Assembly (NCBI RefSeq): GCF_021044425.1
Contig: NZ_JAJNEC010000005.1
Location: forward strand, 1,860,001-1,924,000
Length of the DNA stretch: 64,000 nt
Direction of reading: 5' to 3'
From: Niabella pedocola
GTDB lineage: Bacteria; Bacteroidota; Bacteroidia; Chitinophagales; Chitinophagaceae
The notes beneath the pieces are model-generated. The model had not been told where the DNA came from. It saw only the letters and a program-made list of their open reading frames with translations, and made no database searches. The translations under genes were made by a program, and so were the position numbers. Of the stretch, positions 17,923 through 26,599 are shown piece after piece (position 1 is the stretch's first letter; every line of letters starts with the position of its first letter).

Positions 17923-20124
17923 ATGAAGAAATTGTTCCCATTCACCATCGGCCTTGCCATTATCAGCAACCTTACCGGAACCATTGCCGCACAAACCACC
18001 ATCCCTGTTGAAACCGGGAATGTAGCCGTAGTGCTGCAAACAGATAAGAACAATCATTTAAAGATCATTCATACCGGGAAAAAATTACAGGCGCCGGATG
18101 AGTATACGGCAGCAGGCCGGATGTACCATCTTTCCGGCGATGGCGGAAGCTCTAACAACAATGCTTTTACCGTGGCAGGGATCGATAATAATTTTTCCGA
18201 ACCGGCCATTGCGGTGGTACATGCAGATGGTAATAACTCGCTCGACCTTCGCTATGAAAACTATACGGTAACCCATGAAGATGCTGCTACGCTTACGAAG
18301 ATCACGTTAAAAGATGCCGTGTACCCGTTTTATGTAGACCTTTTTTTTAAAGCCTGGAAAAACGAAGACGTTATGGAACAATGGAGCGTGATCCGGCATA
18401 TGGAAAAAGGAACCGTAACCCTTAACAAATACGCCTCGGCCAATCTTTACTTCTATAATAAAGATTACTACCTTACCAGCTATAACGGCAATTGGGCAAA
18501 AGAGATGCAGCCGGAGCAAACACAGCTGAAACAGGGCATGCATACCATCCAGTCGCGACTGGGTACCCGCGAAAACCTGGTTGGCTCGCCCAATTTTATG
18601 CTGGCACTGGACGCACCGGCTACCGAAACCAGTGGTACGGTAATGCTGGGACAGATCGCCTGGAACGGAAATTATTCCATACAGTTTGAAACGGATATCA
18701 ATAAAAAAATGCACCTCGTAGCGGGCATCAATCCCTACCAGTCTGCCTATACCCTTAAACCAGGCACCACGTTTGAAACCCCGCGGTTTACCTATACGCT
18801 GTCCTTTACAGGAACCGGAACCGGCAGCCGCAACCTGCAGAACTGGTTGCGCAACCACCAGCTGCTGGATGGCAAGGGGCAGCGGCTTACCTTACTGAAC
18901 AACTGGGAGGCCACCTATTTTGATTTTGACCAGGAAAAACTGGTAGGGCTTTTTAAAGGCGCTAAGGATCTTGGAGTAGATCTCTTCTTGCTGGACGATG
19001 GCTGGTTTGGTAATAAATACCCGCGAAATGGCGATAAGGCCGGCCTGGGCGACTGGCAGGAAAACAAAAAGAAATTGCCGGATGGCATTCCTTACCTGGT
19101 AAATGAAGCAGGGAAACAGGGCATCCGGTTCGGCATCTGGATTGAACCGGAAATGGTGAATCCCAAAAGCGAGCTCTATGAAAAACACCTGGATTGGGTG
19201 CTGCGCGAACCTCAACGCTCGGAAATCTATTACCGGAATCAGCTGGTGCTGGACCTTACCAACCCCCAGGTGCAGGATTTCGTATTTGGGGTGGTGGATG
19301 GCTTATTTAAAAAGAACCCGGACCTGGCCTTTATCAAATGGGATTGCAATGCGCCGGTATTTAACGGGCACTCGCAATACCTGGAAAAGAGCAGGATCCC
19401 GCAATCGCATTTATACGTGGAGTATACCCGCGGGCTCGAAAAGGTATTACAACGTATCCGTGCCAGATATCCCAAAGTGCCGATGATGCTTTGTTCCGGC
19501 GGCGGCGGTCGATCGGATTACAGCTCCCTCAAATACTTTACTGAATTCTGGTTGAGCGATGACACCGACCCGCTGGAACGGGTATTCATTCAATGGAATT
19601 ACTCTTATTACTACCCCGCCATTGCCATGTGTAATCATGTAACCGACTGGGGCAAACAACCGCTGAAATACCGCGTGGATGTAGCGTCAATGGGCAAGCT
19701 TGGGTTCGATATCCGCGCCAACGAGCTCAAACCGGAAGACCGCTCTTTCTGTCAGGAAGCCGTTAAAAACTACAACGGTTTTAAAGATATTGTATGGCAC
19801 GGTGATCTGTTCCGGCTGGTGAATCCTTATCAAAGCGATCTGGCCTCGCTCATGTTTGTAAATCAGGACAAGCGCAGGGCCGTTATGTTCAACTATCTTA
19901 CCAACTCAAGGTATATCAGCGAAGCGGCTGCAAACCCGATAAGGCTACAGGGGCTTGATCCCGCAAAAAAATACCGGATCCGGGAGCTGAACCTCTATGC
20001 CAATCAAAAATCCGGCATCGATGAAAGCAACACCTACAGTGGTGATTTTTTAATGACCATCGGGTTCAACCCCAATGTAACCTTGAGCCGAACCAGTGTG
20101 GTGTTGAGTATAGAAGCATTGTAA
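17923..20124 (+). CDS. Alpha-galactosidase, glycoside hydrolase family 36, secreted
   Basis: 733 residues with an N-terminal signal peptide ending near GTIAAQ, so the enzyme is probably periplasmic. The usual GH36 order is visible: N-terminal beta-sandwich, a TIM-barrel beginning near NNWEATYFDFD, and a C-terminal beta domain. The nucleophile Asp474 is in FIKWDCN and the acid/base Asp546 in FWLSDDTDP. LLDDGWFG and GIWIEPEMVNP are further family sequences. The enzyme should release alpha-linked galactose from oligosaccharides or galactomannan side chains. It follows the glucan-synthase-like gene after 562 bases, so co-transcription is unlikely. A GTP-box-free start at 17923 is set by the signal peptide. 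Confidence 0.92.
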   Translation: MKKLFPFTIGLAIISNLTGTIAAQTTIPVETGNVAVVLQTDKNNHLKIIHTGKKLQAPDEYTAAGRMYHLSGDGGSSNNNAFTVAGIDNNFSEPAIAVVHADGNNSLDLRYENYTVTHEDAATLTKITLKDAVYPFYVDLFFKAWKNEDVMEQWSVIRHMEKGTVTLNKYASANLYFYNKDYYLTSYNGNWAKEMQPEQTQLKQGMHTIQSRLGTRENLVGSPNFMLALDAPATETSGTVMLGQIAWNGNYSIQFETDINKKMHLVAGINPYQSAYTLKPGTTFETPRFTYTLSFTGTGTGSRNLQNWLRNHQLLDGKGQRLTLLNNWEATYFDFDQEKLVGLFKGAKDLGVDLFLLDDGWFGNKYPRNGDKAGLGDWQENKKKLPDGIPYLVNEAGKQGIRFGIWIEPEMVNPKSELYEKHLDWVLREPQRSEIYYRNQLVLDLTNPQVQDFVFGVVDGLFKKNPDLAFIKWDCNAPVFNGHSQYLEKSRIPQSHLYVEYTRGLEKVLQRIRARYPKVPMMLCSGGGGRSDYSSLKYFTEFWLSDDTDPLERVFIQWNYSYYYPAIAMCNHVTDWGKQPLKYRVDVASMGKLGFDIRANELKPEDRSFCQEAVKNYNGFKDIVWHGDLFRLVNPYQSDLASLMFVNQDKRRAVMFNYLTNSRYISEAAANPIRLQGLDPAKKYRIRELNLYANQKSGIDESNTYSGDFLMTIGFNPNVTLSRTSVVLSIEAL

Positions 20125-20227
20125 CGGTCCGATTCAGGGTGCCTTTTTTTTGCTCACAGATTACACGGATTTACACCGACGTCTAAGAACCGAACGCGGA
20201 AAGCTGATAGCTGAGTGCTGATGACCA

Positions 20228-20785
20228 TCAGCTGATAGTTTTAATAACCCTCGCCGGGTTACCCGCTGCAAAGCTATTTGCCGGCACATCCCGCGTTACC
20301 ACGCTGCCTGCACCAATCACGCAATTATCGCCAATATGTACCCCGGGCAATATGGTTACATTTCCGCCAACCCAAACACTATCGCCGATAACCACTTCTT
20401 TTGCATATTCCAACCCTGTATTCCGTTCCGCCGCCTTCATAGGATGCAATGGTGTATAGATCTGCACACCGGGTCCAAACATGCAATGATCGCCAATGGT
20501 CACCTGCATCGTATCGAGGATGGTGCAATTGAAGTTAAAGAATACATGGTCTCCAATGTTAATATGCACTCCATAATCGCAAAAGAAAGGACCTTCAATA
20601 TAGAGCCCCTTTCCCTGACGGGGGATCAGCATTTTCAGAATGGCGGCCTTTGCATCATGGTCTGTTGCGTTACATTGGTTATACTCCTGGCAGAGACGGT
20701 GTGCCTGGTCGCTCATGGCCCGCAGCTCAGGATCAGACGGAGTATAAAGTGCTCCTGAAAGCATTTTTTCTTTTTCGGTAGGCAT
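20228..20785 (-). CDS. Sugar O-acetyltransferase (maltose/galactoside acetyltransferase type, left-handed beta-helix)
   Basis: 185 residues from the ATG at 20785. The open frame extends 15 codons further, but family members begin with the sequence MPTEKEKMLSGALY seen here. Residues 60-180 consist of hexapeptide repeats (for example VTIGDHCMFGPGVQIY and VWVGGNVTILPGVHIGDN) that fold into the left-handed beta-helix of Maa/LacA-type acetyltransferases. The catalytic His lies in YTPLHPMKAAER. These enzymes transfer acetyl from acetyl-CoA to sugars in the cytoplasm, perhaps for detoxification. The neighbouring alpha-galactosidase gene is convergent, so no operon link is implied. Confidence 0.88.
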   Translation of the reverse strand: MPTEKEKMLSGALYTPSDPELRAMSDQAHRLCQEYNQCNATDHDAKAAILKMLIPRQGKGLYIEGPFFCDYGVHINIGDHVFFNFNCTILDTMQVTIGDHCMFGPGVQIYTPLHPMKAAERNTGLEYAKEVVIGDSVWVGGNVTILPGVHIGDNCVIGAGSVVTRDVPANSFAAGNPARVIKTIS

Positions 20786-20969
20786 TGAAGACGGTTTTAT
20801 ATGCCGTAAATATAACAAAAGCCGAAGCACATAAACAGGATGTGCGGGATTGTACCCAGTTCTTTAATTGCTGGCCTGGTTAGAATAAAAGCACCGTTTT
20901 TTTACATATCGACCGTGCGAAAGCTTTCCGGAGCGGACCATCGTATATAAAAAAATCGTACTTTCAAAT

Positions 20970-21860
20970 ATGGCTACTATGAAAACCCTGTCGATGGCCC
21001 CGATAGGCCGGTACATCGACCCGCTAACTGACTTCGGCTTCAAAAAACTATTTGGTTCGGAACCCCATAAAGACCTGCTGATTGCATTTTTGAATGCGTT
21101 GTTCAAAGGCCGCAAACAAATATGCGACCTGGTATATACGCCACAGGAAAACAACGGTCCGGCAAAACATTACCGGAAGACCATTTTTGATTTAACCTGT
21201 ACCGGGACAAACCGGGAAACCTTTATTATCGAAGTGCAACGGGCCAATCAGAAATTCTTCACCGATCGCGCCATTTTTTATACTGCCAGCCGGATACACG
21301 GGCAGGGCCCAAGGGGAAATAAACATTGGGACTTTGAATTAAAGGAAGTGTATTTTGTGGGCCTTATGGACTTTACAGTTCATAACACCCCACCCGGCAA
21401 ATACCTGCACCGGATACATCTTACGGAAGAAGAAACCGGAGAAGTGTTTTATAACAAGCTGGGATTTATATTTTTAGAGTTGCCCAATTTTAACCTGGAA
21501 GAAAAAGACGTAAAAACCGACCTGGAACGTTGGCTGTATGTACTGCGCAATATGGCGAAGTTGGATAAAATTCCGGTAATTTTGCAAAAGAAGATATTTC
21601 AGAAACTATTTAAAATTGCTGAAGTAGCCAATTTAAAAGCGGAGGAATATATGTTATATCAAAAAGACGTTTTAAATAAGTGGACCGAATATTCCGTATT
21701 AAAAACTGCGGAAGAGAACGGCATAGCTGAAGGCAAGGCAGCAGTTGTTGCCAACCTGATTGACAAATTTGGCTTTACGGATACGCAGGCCATGCATGCC
21801 GCTGATGTTTCCCTTGATTTTGTAAAAAAAGTCCGCGCTTCTTTAAAGAAAAAGAAATAG
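20970..21860 (+). CDS. Rpn-family recombination-promoting nuclease / PD-(D/E)XK transposase-like protein
   Basis: 296 residues. The N-terminus (YIDPLTDFGFKKLFG) is diagnostic of the Rpn / transposase_31 (PF12784) family. The PD-(D/E)XK core is visible as Asp in TIFDLTCTG and the ExQ pair in FIIEVQRANQKFF. Members are cytosolic DNA endonucleases linked to RecA-independent recombination and in some cases to phage defence by small internal proteins. The C-terminal third (from about 200) is charged and helical, with EENGIAEGKAAVVANLIDKFGF like many relatives. No transposon ends or partner gene are present; it is a single gene with its own terminator. Start could also be the ATG nine bases downstream. 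Confidence 0.87.
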   Translation: MATMKTLSMAPIGRYIDPLTDFGFKKLFGSEPHKDLLIAFLNALFKGRKQICDLVYTPQENNGPAKHYRKTIFDLTCTGTNRETFIIEVQRANQKFFTDRAIFYTASRIHGQGPRGNKHWDFELKEVYFVGLMDFTVHNTPPGKYLHRIHLTEEETGEVFYNKLGFIFLELPNFNLEEKDVKTDLERWLYVLRNMAKLDKIPVILQKKIFQKLFKIAEVANLKAEEYMLYQKDVLNKWTEYSVLKTAEENGIAEGKAAVVANLIDKFGFTDTQAMHAADVSLDFVKKVRASLKKKK

Positions 21861-21878
21861 GTGTTCTTAAATAAAACG

Positions 21879-21920
21879 AAAGAACCGCTCCTGTTACCGG
21901 GTAGCGGTTCTTTTGTTTTT
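21879..21920 (+). terminator. Rho-independent terminator after the Rpn nuclease gene
   Basis: Arms AAAGAACCGCT (21879-21889) and AGCGGTTCTTT (21903-21913) pair perfectly over 11 bases and are followed by TGTTTTT. It lies 18 bases after the nuclease stop codon. Its presence also argues that the downstream EamA gene cannot begin at 21861. Confidence 0.9.
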
Positions 21921-21975
21921 GAGATACCCATAAATGGATTGCCCGCTGCATTATCATTATTCCCCAACAACCCCG

Positions 21976-21983
21976 TATTTTTG
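21976..21983 (+). promoter_or_regulatory. -7 element TATTTTTG for the EamA transporter gene
   Basis: TATTTTTG matches the Bacteroidota -7 consensus TAnnTTTG at every position. No good -33 TTTG is seen at the usual distance. If used, transcription would start within a few bases of the GTG at 21996, giving a nearly leaderless mRNA. Confidence 0.5.
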
Positions 21984-21995
21984 CCGGATTCTTTC

Positions 21996-22898
21996 GTGCA
22001 GACACAAAAAAAACATACCGGGTTAAAGTGGATACTGGCAGGGTTGGTATTCGCCGTATTATGGTCATCTGCATCTACAGCAACCAAAGTAGCACTAACT
22101 GTTTCCCAGCCATTGGTAATTGCTGTAATGCGCTTTGGTGTAGCCGCGTTCATCATGCTGATCATTGCACACCTGGTGCTTCGCAAGCCCCTCCCCCGTA
22201 AAAAAGAATGGAAACCGCTGATCATTTACGGAATGCTGAACATCACCATTTACCTGGGGCTGTATGTAATTGCCATGCAGCAGGTAACAGCCAGCATCGG
22301 CGCCTTAACGGTGGCGGTTAGCCCTGTGTTCATCAGCTTTATTTCCGTGTTCTTTTTAAAAAAGCCATTGCCACTCCGCATTCTTCTTGCCATCTGCATT
22401 TGCCTGCTCGGCATCCTGGTAGTAGCCTGGCCCTTATTGGGCGGAGCTTCGGTAACACCCTTAGGGTTGATCTTATTGTTGGCCAGTATGCTTTCATACT
22501 CCATCGGCACCATTTATTTTTCGTCAAGAAGCTGGGGACAAATGCACCTGTTTGTCATCAACGGCTGGCAAACTTTTTTCGGAGGGCTGCTTATGTTGCC
22601 CATTGCGCTGTATACCTATAAAGGAACAGCCAACCATTACACCGCCGCGTTCTGGGGAGGCACCCTTTGGCTGGCCATACCGGTTTCTATCGGCGCCGTT
22701 GCATTGTGGCTTCACCTGTTGAAACAGGATGCCGTAAAAGCGGGCATGTGGCTGTTTATCTGCCCGGTATTCGGCATCATCATTGCGGCACTTTGGGTAC
22801 ACGATCCCGTAAGCATCTATACCATTGCCGGTGTATTAATGGTATTAGCCGGTTTGGCGCTTAGTCAGCTCGAAAAACGCAAAACCGATAAGCATTAA
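21996..22898 (+). CDS. EamA-family (drug/metabolite superfamily) transporter
   Basis: About 300 residues with ten hydrophobic segments arranged as two EamA repeats, the first starting with WILAGLVFAVLWSSASTATK and the second near LGLILLLASMLSYSIGTIYF. Such inner-membrane exporters move amino acids, purines or other metabolites; the substrate is not predictable. The frame is open from 21861, but that start precedes a terminator hairpin and a promoter-like element, so I chose the GTG at 21996 (TTG at 21981 is the alternative). There is no ATG near the conserved N-terminus, so the start is uncertain. Confidence 0.83.
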   Translation: MQTQKKHTGLKWILAGLVFAVLWSSASTATKVALTVSQPLVIAVMRFGVAAFIMLIIAHLVLRKPLPRKKEWKPLIIYGMLNITIYLGLYVIAMQQVTASIGALTVAVSPVFISFISVFFLKKPLPLRILLAICICLLGILVVAWPLLGGASVTPLGLILLLASMLSYSIGTIYFSSRSWGQMHLFVINGWQTFFGGLLMLPIALYTYKGTANHYTAAFWGGTLWLAIPVSIGAVALWLHLLKQDAVKAGMWLFICPVFGIIIAALWVHDPVSIYTIAGVLMVLAGLALSQLEKRKTDKH

Positions 22899-22940
22899 AC
22901 ATTATTATACCGTTTGCTAAACATAGCGCTATCATTGTAT

Positions 22941-23300
22941 ATGAAAATAGTACCACATACAAGAAATGACCGGACAGTTGCTGAAATAACAAGTGAAGAA
23001 ATATACCTTCAGCAAATAGAAGATGGTATCGATCTTATAGGAAATGTCTATTACCAGGGATATGATCATGTTATCCTGCATGCCGGTAATATAACACCGG
23101 CCTTCTTTGACCTGCGCACAAAGCTGGCTGGTGAAATCCTGCAAAAATTCACCAACTACCGGATATGTGTGGCAATTGTCGGTAATTGGGAAAACATTAC
23201 CTCCGACAGTTTACATGATTTCATCCGCGAAAGCAATGCCGGACGGCAGGTATATTTTACAGATACGATCGACAATGCCCTTGAAAAACTGACCCGGTAA
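22941..23300 (+). CDS. DUF4180 domain-containing protein
   Basis: 119 residues from the ATG at 22941 (MKIVPHTRNDR). The frame is open a little further upstream, from a TTG. The sequence carries the DUF4180 pattern: a STAS-like alternating alpha/beta fold with DGIDLIGNVYYQGYDHVILH, FFDLRTKLAGEILQKFTNY and CVAIVGNWENITS, ending in FTDTIDNALEKL. The function of DUF4180 is unknown; its fold suggests a small regulatory or binding protein. It lies 42 bases behind the EamA gene on the same strand and may be co-transcribed with it. Confidence 0.85.
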   Translation: MKIVPHTRNDRTVAEITSEEIYLQQIEDGIDLIGNVYYQGYDHVILHAGNITPAFFDLRTKLAGEILQKFTNYRICVAIVGNWENITSDSLHDFIRESNAGRQVYFTDTIDNALEKLTR

Positions 23301-23538
23301 CCCTTCATAAACACAGCATACCGGGTATAAAAAAAGGATCAGCTGCGCCGGTTCAATACGGATAAAAACCAATCATAATTGCCAGGCAACCGCTCATACA
23401 ATTTTTTTTGCAGAAAAAAATCTTTTTATAAATTAGCGCACCTTTTACTCAAGAACAATCAACGTTTGCACTCAAAAAGGTATTTCCATATTTGAGGCGC
23501 TATTATTTTATTAATGAATTTTATTATTTATTAATGTT

Positions 23539-24390
23539 ATGTTAGCACAACAACGTCTAATTTCGTTACAGAGCGGAAGTAAAAAAGTATTCCGCTACCT
23601 GCTGTTTTTATCAGCACTTGTTTTTCACCCCGGGTTCTCCTTTTCCCAATCACCGGGTTCTGCATTTACCGCCCGGCTAATGAACCTGGAAGCGGCCGTT
23701 AGTGAAACCTTCCGGTACAATGCCACCCTTCACAATGAAGCGCGACAGGCGAAGATCTATGAGCTGAAGTCCGATGCACCCATCGGGTGGAGTGTAGCAT
23801 TTAAAGTAGAGGGAAGCCAGGTAGCTTCTTTCCGGCTGGATTCGAACCGGACGCAGGACATTTCCATAGAGGTGGTGCCGTCTCCGGCAGCCAAACCCGG
23901 TAAGTACAGTATTCCTTTAAAAGCCGTCTCCGGCACCGATACAGCCGCATTGACCATTGAAGCGGTGGTAAAAGGATCCTATGCCGTAGAACTAACAACA
24001 CCTACCGGCAGGTTAAGTGATGAGGTTACGGAAGGATCTTCCACGCAGTTGCATCTGGTGGTGCGGAACACTGGCACCATTGCGCTGGACAACCTGGAAC
24101 TTTCCGCGCAGGCGCCGTCGCAGTGGGAGGCATCTTTTGAACCTTCGAAGATCAGCCGGCTGGATCCGGGAAAAACCATTGATGTAACCGCAAACCTGAA
24201 GGTACCGGATAAAACCATTGCAGGAGATTACGTAGCTAATTTCAGCATAAAGAACCCGAACGCCAATGCCAGTGCTGCGTTCCGCATAACGGTAAAAACC
24301 TCATTCCTCTCCGGCTGGATCGGGATGCTGGTAATCCTGCTGGCCATAGCAATCATCTATTACCTGATCCGCAAATACGGAAGGAGATAA
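23539..24390 (+). CDS. NEW3-domain membrane-anchored protein (ABC operon partner)
   Basis: 283 residues. A signal peptide covers about residues 1-35 (YLLFLSALVFHPGFSFSQ). The body is two immunoglobulin-like beta-sandwich repeats of the NEW3 / NPCBM-associated type (LEAAVSETFRYNATLHNEA and GSSTQLHLVVRNTGTIALDNLEL). A C-terminal transmembrane helix (GWIGMLVILLAIAIIYYLI) with a short basic tail anchors it, so the bulk faces the periplasm. It is followed after 2 bases by an ABC ATPase gene and then a permease gene. This three-gene order recurs in Bacteroidota (from memory of the family). The NEW3 protein probably acts as an extracytoplasmic accessory of the transporter, but its ligand is unknown. 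Confidence 0.85.
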   Translation: MLAQQRLISLQSGSKKVFRYLLFLSALVFHPGFSFSQSPGSAFTARLMNLEAAVSETFRYNATLHNEARQAKIYELKSDAPIGWSVAFKVEGSQVASFRLDSNRTQDISIEVVPSPAAKPGKYSIPLKAVSGTDTAALTIEAVVKGSYAVELTTPTGRLSDEVTEGSSTQLHLVVRNTGTIALDNLELSAQAPSQWEASFEPSKISRLDPGKTIDVTANLKVPDKTIAGDYVANFSIKNPNANASAAFRITVKTSFLSGWIGMLVILLAIAIIYYLIRKYGRR

Positions 24391-24392
24391 GT

Positions 24393-25400
24393 ATGGAAGC
24401 TCCGATCATTGAACTGAAGGGGTTAACAAAATGTTACCGCTCACTTCGGGCAGTCGATAACCTGGACCTGGCTATTCATAAAGGAGAAATCTTCGGGCTA
24501 CTGGGCCCCAATGGCGCCGGCAAATCCACTACGATCCTTATGATGCTGGGTCTTACAGAACCTACTTCCGGTACGGCAACGGTATGTGGTTTTAACGCTA
24601 CAAGAGATCCCATACCGGTAAAGCGGAAAGTGGGTTATATGCCAGACAATGTAGGCTTTTATAACAACATGACAGCCCTGGAGAACCTGGTATATATCGG
24701 GCGCCTGAATGGCATTCCGGAGCACGAGGTAAAAGAACGTGCCCGGGATACACTGGAAGAAGTGGGCCTGGCCGGAGCCCTGAACAAACGGGCCGCCACC
24801 TTTTCCCGGGGAATGAAACAACGGCTGGGCCTGGCAGATGTATTGATCAAGCGCCCGGAAGTGATCATCCTGGATGAGCCCACCCTGGGCATCGATCCCA
24901 GCGGGGTAAAAGATTTTCTTACACTTATAAAGCAGCTGAGCCGGCAACAGGGGCTTACGGTTTTGTTGTCTTCCCATCACCTGCACCAGGTACAGCAGGT
25001 CTGCGACCGGGTGGGCATTTTCGTTGGCGGAAAACTATTGGCGGAAGGCAATATTGACGCACTGGCCGGTAACCTGTTTTCCAGCGAACCTTTTGTTGTG
25101 GAAATAGCGGTTAAAAATGTGGCACCCGACACATTGAAAACCGATCTGTTAGCAATAGATACGGTGAAAAAAGTGCATATAAACGATCAGCTGCTGCAAA
25201 TATCCGGAGATACCGACATCACACCCGAGCTGGTACGTTTTCTTGTACAAAAAGGCATGGACATTACAGGTGTACAACGACGGACCTATGGTTTAGATGA
25301 AATTTATGAACGTTATTTTGAAACCAATTTAAATGAAAACAGTTCCAGTGAAAAATCCAGCGGTTTATTTCAAAGGTCTTTTTTCAGGAAACGTAAGTAG
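24393..25400 (+). CDS. ABC transporter ATP-binding protein (NatA/CcmA type)
   Basis: 335 residues. Walker A is GPNGAGKST near residue 40, the signature is TFSRGMKQRLGLA, Walker B is VIILDEPTLGID and the switch His is in LLSSHHL. A C-terminal domain of about 110 residues follows, as in ABC-2 exporter ATPases. It should power the membrane protein encoded next, whose start overlaps this gene by 68 bases in another frame. Likely role: export or membrane maintenance together with the upstream NEW3 protein; the substrate is unknown. Confidence 0.93.
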   Translation: MEAPIIELKGLTKCYRSLRAVDNLDLAIHKGEIFGLLGPNGAGKSTTILMMLGLTEPTSGTATVCGFNATRDPIPVKRKVGYMPDNVGFYNNMTALENLVYIGRLNGIPEHEVKERARDTLEEVGLAGALNKRAATFSRGMKQRLGLADVLIKRPEVIILDEPTLGIDPSGVKDFLTLIKQLSRQQGLTVLLSSHHLHQVQQVCDRVGIFVGGKLLAEGNIDALAGNLFSSEPFVVEIAVKNVAPDTLKTDLLAIDTVKKVHINDQLLQISGDTDITPELVRFLVQKGMDITGVQRRTYGLDEIYERYFETNLNENSSSEKSSGLFQRSFFRKRK

Positions 25401-26367
25401 CCGGAAAAAACCGGTGGGTGAACAGCCATTTTCAGTGATGGTCCGGAAGGAAGTGGCCGACCATATCCGCAGCTGGCGATTCATTATATTACTGGCTATT
25501 ATGTTGCTGACCTTTTTGGGTTCGATGTACGTATCCTTATCCAATATTTCCAGAGCGGTAGGAAATACGGAAGACCCCGACCGGTTGTTCCTATACCTCA
25601 AACTGCTAACAATCACAGATAATAGTCTGCCGCCCTTTCACATCTTTGTAGGCTTCCTGGGGCCGCTGTTGGGCATTGGACTTGGATTTGACGCTATCAA
25701 CGCGGAGCAGAATAACGGCACCCTGATCCGCTTGCTGGCCCAGCCAGTGTACCGGGATAATTTACTGCTGGCCAAGTTCACGGGTGCCCTTGTTGTGATC
25801 AGTGTACTGTTTTTGTCATTGGCCTTGCTGATGATCGGCGGCGGATTGATTATTACCGGCGTACACATGGAGCCACAGGAGTTTTTGCGCATCCTTTGTT
25901 TTATTGTACTTACCATTGTGTATGTGGGCTTCTGGCTCAACCTGTCTATTTTGCTTTCGGTCGTTTTTAAACAGGCAGCCACGTCTGCATTAACGGCCAT
26001 CGGGATCTGGTTATTCTTCACTATTTTTTACCAGATGGTCATGAGCCTGGTGATCAAGGCGGCACTACCGGATCCGGCCCTTCTTTCGCCGGATGAGGTG
26101 GCGGGTTATAACAGTACCATTACCACGTTCCTGAGAATGGCACCCAGCCAGCTTTATGCAGATGGTACAACTACGCTGTTGATGCCTTCGGTGCGAAGCC
26201 TGGGACCGTTGTCGATGGAGCAAATGGCAGGAGCAATCCCTACTCCACTTTCGCTGCGGGAAAGTATTATGATCGTATGGCCCCAGCTATGCGGCTTGCT
26301 GGCGGCTACCCTGGTATGTTTTGCCCTGGCATATCATCGCTTTATGAGAAGAGAAATACGGAACTGA
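25333..26367 (+). CDS. ABC-2 type transporter permease
   Basis: 344 residues with about six membrane segments (for example FIILLAIMLLTFLGSMYVSL and FVGFLGPLLGIGLGFDAIN), ending in LLAATLVCFALAYHRFMRREIRN. The motif NAEQNNGTLIRLLAQPVYRDNLLLAKF is the conserved cytoplasmic loop of ABC-2 permeases of the NosY/YxlG kind. The ATG at 25333 overlaps the ATPase gene by 68 bases; a second ATG at 25438 (MVRKEVADHIRSW) would leave a 37-base gap and still keep the conserved start of the membrane domain. I keep the longer form because relatives often have a short cytoplasmic lead. The protein works with the preceding ATPase and NEW3 protein. Confidence 0.87.
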   Translation: MKTVPVKNPAVYFKGLFSGNVSSRKKPVGEQPFSVMVRKEVADHIRSWRFIILLAIMLLTFLGSMYVSLSNISRAVGNTEDPDRLFLYLKLLTITDNSLPPFHIFVGFLGPLLGIGLGFDAINAEQNNGTLIRLLAQPVYRDNLLLAKFTGALVVISVLFLSLALLMIGGGLIITGVHMEPQEFLRILCFIVLTIVYVGFWLNLSILLSVVFKQAATSALTAIGIWLFFTIFYQMVMSLVIKAALPDPALLSPDEVAGYNSTITTFLRMAPSQLYADGTTTLLMPSVRSLGPLSMEQMAGAIPTPLSLRESIMIVWPQLCGLLAATLVCFALAYHRFMRREIRN

Positions 26368-26457
26368 TCGCTGTAGATATACTCCGGGAAAGAACGACAT
26401 TCTTCAGTTCGCAGCGATTTTATATCCATTGCAGCGATGTTTCTGTGCCATTATCTC

Positions 26458-26465
26458 TAATTTCG
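26458..26465 (+). promoter_or_regulatory. Possible -7 element of the ABC exporter pair
   Basis: TAATTTCG matches TAnnTTTG at seven of eight positions, in the 232-base gap between two ABC operons. It would give a leader of about 130 bases for the exporter genes. Evidence is weak. Confidence 0.3.
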
Positions 26466-26599
26466 TAGTCTGGGTACGCTTTATGGACCGGAGGCAATAT
26501 GGCCTCGTAAAAAATTTTAAAGTAAAACGGCACGTGGTGCGTCTTCCATAACAGAAATTCCGACCCGGCAATGGCCACTCATCGTGTATAAAGTATATC

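Noticed and set aside
21861..21995. N-terminal extension of the EamA transporter from a GTG
   Set aside because: It contains the terminator of the preceding gene and a promoter element, so it is unlikely to be translated.
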